64,000 bases of DNA from Gigaspora rosea (Eukaryota; Glomeromycota; Glomeromycetes; Diversisporales; Gigasporaceae). This document shows positions 59,844 to 64,000 of the stretch, piece after piece. A program made the position numbers and the translations under genes. The notes below the pieces were generated by a model. It made no database searches, was not told the DNA's origin, and saw only the letters and a program-made list of their open reading frames with translations. Location: assembly GCA_003550325.1 (NCBI GenBank), contig QKWP01001145.1:94107-158106 (forward strand). The letters run 5' to 3'. Each line of letters opens with the position of its first letter. Within the stretch, counting starts at the first letter, position 1.

Positions 59844-60029
59844 ATGATTTTCCAAAATATGACCAACATTGGTTTTCATTTTTTCTCTAATGAAGGCAAT
59901 GAACCACCTCATATCCATATTTACGGACAAAAAGGCAGTATGAAAGTCTGATTAAATGAGGATTTAAAAATAGCCAAAATCTGCAAACTTCCTGCTTATA
60001 TAATAACTAAGTTTTATAATACATATTGA
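59844..60029 (+). pseudogene. DUF4160-like fragment with TGA at a conserved Trp position
   Basis: The frame opens MIFQNMTNIGFHFFSNEGNE and continues PPHIHIYGQKGSMKV, TGA (59949-59951), LNEDLKIAKICKLPAY, ending at TGA 60027-60029. The phrase 'F-F-S-N-E-x-N-E-P-P-H-[IV]-H' followed by '[AM]-K-[FV]-W-L' is the hallmark of DUF4160, a small bacterial family often near toxin-antitoxin genes and of unknown function. Here the Trp codon reads TGA. The domain is normally about 80 residues; about 60 are left. Either it decayed in the fungus, or it came from a bacterium that uses TGA for Trp, such as the Mollicutes-related endosymbionts of these fungi. Confidence 0.6.
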
Positions 60030-60088
60030 TATTAAATTATTTACTAAATAATTTTATAAATAATTAATAGGCACAAACGAGTAGATAC

Positions 60089-60745
60089 ATCCCTTGCTTT
60101 GTTATGCAGGCATATTTGCCTGTGAAAATTTTAAAATTTTAAATTTTTTAAATAAAACCTTAAATATTAATTTTAGCTATATACTTTTTAAGTAAAAATT
60201 ATAATATTAGTTCTGTTTTATCAACTTTATTATAGAATTTTTTAAAATTATTAAAAAACTTTGGTGTAATAAAAGTTTAAAGTTTTTGTTTTGGAACTTT
60301 TACTATAGAATTTTTTCTTTAGGTTTTCTCAAATTTTATATGTTCCCGTCTATAAAAAAAATTTTCACTTCTAATACAAGTCTTAATTTTTACAAGTAAA
60401 TCATATAAAGTCAAATAATGAAAGTTGTCATCCTTTATATAAACTACAATATTGCATTAGAAACTATATTTTTAAAACCAATATTTAAAGAATTTGCCAA
60501 GATATTGTAAAATATTTTTTTGATTAAAAAATTTCTTTAAACTTTAATATTTTCAGCTTATAAGCAATATAAACTTTTTGTCTTATAATATAAATTTAAA
60601 TAATTCAAAAATATAATCCTTGTTATTAAATATTATAATACCAAATTTTATTTAAATATTTTAGATGATTAAAAAAATAGATCAGAGGTATATTTATAGT
60701 AATTTTACAGGCAAATTTGCCTGCGAAGTAGTACAAACTAAGGGA
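60089..60745. mobile_element. Element with ATCCCTTGSTTTGT ends and GCAGGCAWATTTGCCTG
   Basis: The left end reads ATCCCTTGCTTTGTTATGC then AGGCATATTTGCCTGTGAAA. The right end, on the other strand, reads ATCCCTTAGTTTGTACTAC, then GCAGGCAAATTTGCCTGTAA. The 657-bp AT-rich interior has no ORF. The right end touches the kinase exon relic. Confidence 0.65.
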
Positions 60746-60748
60746 TAA

Positions 60749-60970
60749 TTCAGAAATTAATAATGACTTGAACAAAATATTAATAGAAAATAAATATCAG
60801 ATATCTTGGATATCCTATGATGAATTTAAAGGCATTGAAGAGATAGGTAAAGGGAATTTGCAACTGTATATTGTGCTGAATGGTTTTATAAAAGTCAAAA
60901 TGTAGACAGAATTGTTGCACTTAAATTACTTCATAAATCAAATAATTATTACAATAATTTTATAAAAGAG
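60749..60970 (+). pseudogene. Protein kinase exon relic
   Basis: The frame reads SEINNDLNKILIENKYQISW and ISYDEFKGIEEIGKG, then shifts by one base and continues FATVYCAEWFYKSQN, VDRIVALKLLHKS and NNFIKE to a GTAATC donor at 60971. It matches the start of the TKL kinase domain in the same arrangement as 54301-54537 (glycine loop, VALK lysine, then intron), with part of the glycine loop lost. Nothing of the later kinase exons is recognisable downstream. Confidence 0.75.
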
Positions 60971-60974
60971 GTAA

Positions 60975-62099
60975 TCTTTATAAAATATTATTATTAATTA
61001 TACTGTATTATTTGTTATTTCTTTTTTACTAATAATATGAATATGCATATATAATTTTTTAGTTAGGTGAAGACTATATTGGTTGAACAATTTTTAAAGT
61101 TTTTAAATCCATGTGAAGACTATATTCAGTTAGATTATTTCAAAATTTCATAACTGCGAAGATAATTTTTAAAATACCAAATGGGAGATTTTAATATTTA
61201 TTAATTGTTGGACAAAAAATAAATAGGGTTGAGAAACATTTTTAAAGTTCTTATAATCTTGAATTCAAATTTGAAACTATTTGTTTTTCTTGTAAGGTTG
61301 TTTAAAAGTTTCAAAATATATATATATATTTATATAAAATAGTTTATTAAATTGATTCTATATATTTTTTTTATTGCAACTGATCTTAAAGTTGTTGTGA
61401 AGATTTTTTTTCATAGTTGCAACAAATATAAACATTGAATTGTTGCTCGATATTTAAAAAGAAAAAAAAATAAAGTTAGGATAATTAAGATAAAGTTTTC
61501 GAACAAGTGAAAATAATAGTGACAAAAAATTTTAATTATTAGTAAATAGTGACACACAGGTTGTTATGTAAGACCCATATCATATGATAACTACAATTGA
61601 TACAAACCTTGTTCGCTATGTGAATCAGATTAGAAATAGCTACAGTACTTCAAAATGCTGTATTATATCAAGATGAACAGAGCGTCTAGTTATATATGTT
61701 TTAACCTTCTATTTTCAACCCAGTCCAATACCTAAATTGTTGTAAGAACTAATTGGTTCTTAGGTGGCATATTAATAAGCTAAGGTACGTGTTTCATGTG
61801 CTTTTTTATATTAAATTCGAATATATCTGCCACATCTATTTAAAATACGTTCTATAAACAAAATACAAGTTAAAAAACCATTATATTAGAAAATATATAT
61901 AAATTAAGCATACTTTTTACAATTAACCATTACCTTTACTTTTTTTGATGGGTTCTAGGGACGGACAATTGGTTAGACACGATAATTCATATATTAAAAA
62001 TTTGTTTATTACGATTTTAAAATGAAATAGCCAATCAGGTGATTTGTTGATCACAAAATAAACCCTAAAAAATGATTTACATATATGTAAAAAAAGGCT
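60975..62099. other. AT-rich stretch with no gene seen
   Basis: A GTGAAGACTATATT phrase is repeated at about 61068 and 61111 and a TTTTTAAAGTT phrase nearby, suggesting a small local duplication. No coding region is supported. Confidence 0.4.
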
Positions 62100-62242
62100 C
62101 AAAAAATGAAATCAGCCTATATGTCATGCAACTGGACAACTATCAGGTAATTGTTCAAGTAATTGTAGTAATTGTATGGGTGTGCATCGATTTACAAATT
62201 TGATCAAAAAAACATCAGTTTGCAAACTGTGATAAATGTTCA

Positions 62243-62350
62243 ATAAATTACCAGCATGAGTATAAAGTTTAATTCTTTTCGCTTTAACAATTGTGTTTCA
62301 GAACAATGTATAATTAATCACAATCATTTAATTGTTTAATAAATTACAAT
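62243..62350 (+). repeat. Satellite 2, single unit plus fragment
   Basis: ATTACCAGCATGAGTATAAAG, TTTAATTCTTTTCGCTTTAA, CAATTGTGTTTCAGAACAAT, then AATCATTTAATTGTTTAAT follow the consensus of the 58195 array closely. Confidence 0.8.
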
Positions 62351-63345
62351 GCATTAATTTAAATTGACTACTAGTTTAGAACCCCAAATAATACATAGAT
62401 AGGTCAGGTCAGAGAATGCAATGCCATCATAGACAAATTAAATAAAGTAAGATTTACATTTGTGTATTTTTTTAAAAAATTATTAAAAAGGTTAAATTTT
62501 TAAATTGCTTATTTCTATATTAAAATTATACATGTAAAGGTTTAATTTGCATATTTTTAGCATAAATTTGGAAATAACAATACTGTAATTTTCAAAAATA
62601 AGCTACCTCCTTTTTTTTGAAACAAAATTTTTATTTTGAAAATAAGCGGAAAACAACAAATGTTGCGGCTCTTATTTCCTAAACCAGAATTATTCCCACT
62701 ATTGTATATATGCATATTACAAAAATAGTTACCTTGCATATGCTCAATAGTCGAATCTTTTTGATTGAGACTTGCATAAATTGATTAAAATAAATAAAAA
62801 AAATAAACTAAAAATTAAAAGTAGTATGTACATATTTAATAAATAATTTAAAATATGATTTAAATAAAATAAATAAATAGAATAAATAAATAAATGCGTA
62901 AAATATAAATCTTTTTTTTAAAAATTTTAAACATTTTTTTTATTTATTATTTTTTTATTTAATGGGTATCTGTAAGCTCTTTGTACTAAATTTAGTACAG
63001 TTTAAAAAAATTATTTTACAACAATAAAAAATAATTTTACTTAAAACTTTGCTAAAATATACTTTAATACTAATATTTTTTTCATTCAAAATTTTAGTAT
63101 AAGTTACATATAAAAATTTTGTATAAATTAACTTTAACCAAAACTTATATTTTGCCAAATTTGCTGTACTAAAGTTAGTACAGTAGAAAAAAATAATTAA
63201 AAATACAAATTTATAATATAATAATAAAAATTATAAAAATATAAATTATTTTTAATTAATCTATATTTGATTTTAAAAGTATAAAAAAAATTATTAATTA
63301 AAATAAAATTACTAGATTTTTATAAGGTGATACAAATCCAAAAAT
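62351..63345. other. AT-rich stretch with no gene seen
   Basis: Two GTACTAAATTTAGTACAG-type palindromes (about 62982-63000 and 63164-63182) bracket 180 bases and may be the ends of a small decayed element. Otherwise nothing is supported. Confidence 0.4.
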
Positions 63346-63494
63346 GGGGGTCGGTTAAAGCGGAGTTAACTCAATATATGATCTACATACTGCATAAATT
63401 GGATTCTTGATATCTATATAAAAAAAACCTTCTAGCTGCATCAAAAAGGTAACCCTAACCCTAACTAAATTTCACTCCGCTTTAGCCGACCCCC
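63346..63494. mobile_element. MITE with GGGGGTCGGYTAAAGCGGAGT ends
   Basis: A 149-bp element: left GGGGGTCGGTTAAAGCGGAG and right ACTCCGCTTTAGCCGACCCCC. The interior carries GTAACCCTAACCCTAACT (63450-63467), a telomere-like run. Flanks are ATCCAAAAAT and AAAAAATGG, which are A-rich without a clear duplication. Confidence 0.8.
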
Positions 63495-63717
63495 AAAAAA
63501 TGGCTAAATTTACTTATAAAATTTAACTCCCGTATAAGATTATTTGTTGAAGTATCTATGATCCTTGCCATTTTTGTCCGTGTTTGTCCATGTGCGTGTT
63601 GTTTTAATGGCTTAAAGGTGACCTGTGATCCGCCACTTTTCCTTTTTAGTTAGAAAGGAAAAGATCATCGTGATATAATTTTATATATATTGTATTGAAC
63701 GTATATTATATGTACTG

Positions 63718-63785
63718 TCTTTATGATCTTTATGATCTGTGCTATGCATTATGATCTGAGCTATGCATTATGATCTGATCTGATC
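63718..63785. repeat. Short tandem repeat TGATCTGWGCTATGCATTA
   Basis: TTATGATCTTTATGATCT is followed by two copies of GTGCTATGCATTATGATCTGA and then GATCTGATC. The rest of the window to 64000 shows no gene. Confidence 0.7.
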
Positions 63786-64000
63786 CCCCAAAATTTTTTT
63801 ATCGTAATCGGGTTGTATTTATATTTTTTTTTATCATGTGATTGTGGTTTTAAGAAAACGATATTTAATTAACATGTGACTTTTGCGAAAATAACAATAC
63901 ATGACAATTATTCGAATCGATACACAATTTCCCGCTCTTGTCTCCTTTTATTGGTTGTTAACCTTTACGAAACTAAAAAATAAAATTTCCTTAACGATAC

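Larger units (their letters stand above)
58970..62242. mobile_element. Candidate composite element bounded by the two halves of MITE C
   Basis: The left edge (TTGTCGTGGTTTGCAAA, GCAGATTGCTGCATA, to CTATGCTCACTAAAAA) matches the left half of MITE C at 53648, and the right edge (GTCATGCAACTGGACAA to CAGTTTGCAAACTGTGATAA) matches its right half. Satellite 2 lies on both outer sides, so this looks like one 3.3-kb insertion into satellite 2. It encloses a DUF4160-like fragment, another inverted-ended element and a kinase exon relic. No transposase is seen. No matching target duplication was found, so two independent half-copies remain possible. Confidence 0.35.

Noticed and set aside
59633..59869. 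78-residue minus-strand ORF with two hydrophobic stretches
   Set aside because: It is rich in common residues, has no recognisable motif, and overlaps the start of the DUF4160-like frame on the other strand.

Overview
The window is a very AT-rich eukaryotic nuclear sequence packed with transposon remnants and satellites and holding few genes. It most resembles an arbuscular mycorrhizal fungus (Glomeromycotina; I cannot name the species). The reasons are a Sel1-repeat gene, a broken TKL-type kinase with the CxxC N-terminal module typical of that lineage, two broken members of multi-copy protein families I associate with Rhizophagus-like genomes, and heavy loads of hAT, LINE and MITE elements. 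No rRNA, tRNA, CRISPR array or bacterial operon was found.

Layout. 1-9.2 kb is AT-rich, with one unrecognised pseudogene (843-2642) followed by MITEs and fold-back elements, some nested inside each other. 9.3-14.1 kb holds two broken multi-copy family genes; the first is interrupted by a single N flanked by a 59-bp duplication. 15.3-17.2 kb is a T/A-rich inverted-repeat block. 17.3-25.0 kb is a nearly full-length but dead LINE on the + strand: a repeat-built ORF1, then APE endonuclease, reverse transcriptase and a decayed RNase H, then poly(A). 25-33.6 kb holds short gene relics, hAT-like and fold-back elements and a dead hAT transposase. 33.6-44.4 kb is mostly featureless, with one possible small gene (36822-37031) and a few MITEs.

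The best part is 44.4-55.4 kb. It runs from an intact Sel1-repeat gene (44491-45483), through a satellite of at least 32 monomers (about 45.5-50.05 kb) carrying two clean MITE insertions, to a protein kinase pseudogene. The kinase exon is split by a complete 4019-bp hAT transposon (50265-54283) with perfect 13-bp terminal repeats, a perfect 8-bp target duplication and an apparently intact three-exon transposase of 651 codons.

55.4-64 kb carries more MITEs, a second satellite family, a kinase exon relic and a DUF4160-like fragment in which TGA stands where the family usually has tryptophan.

Main oddities: a hypervariable triplet between two conserved motifs in every satellite monomer; telomere-like CCCTAA runs inside three MITE families; a tandemly repeated module in the LINE ORF1; and an N-gap that looks like two alleles joined, one carrying a transposon. 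All motif matches and family names come from reading the sequence and from memory of the families; no search was run.
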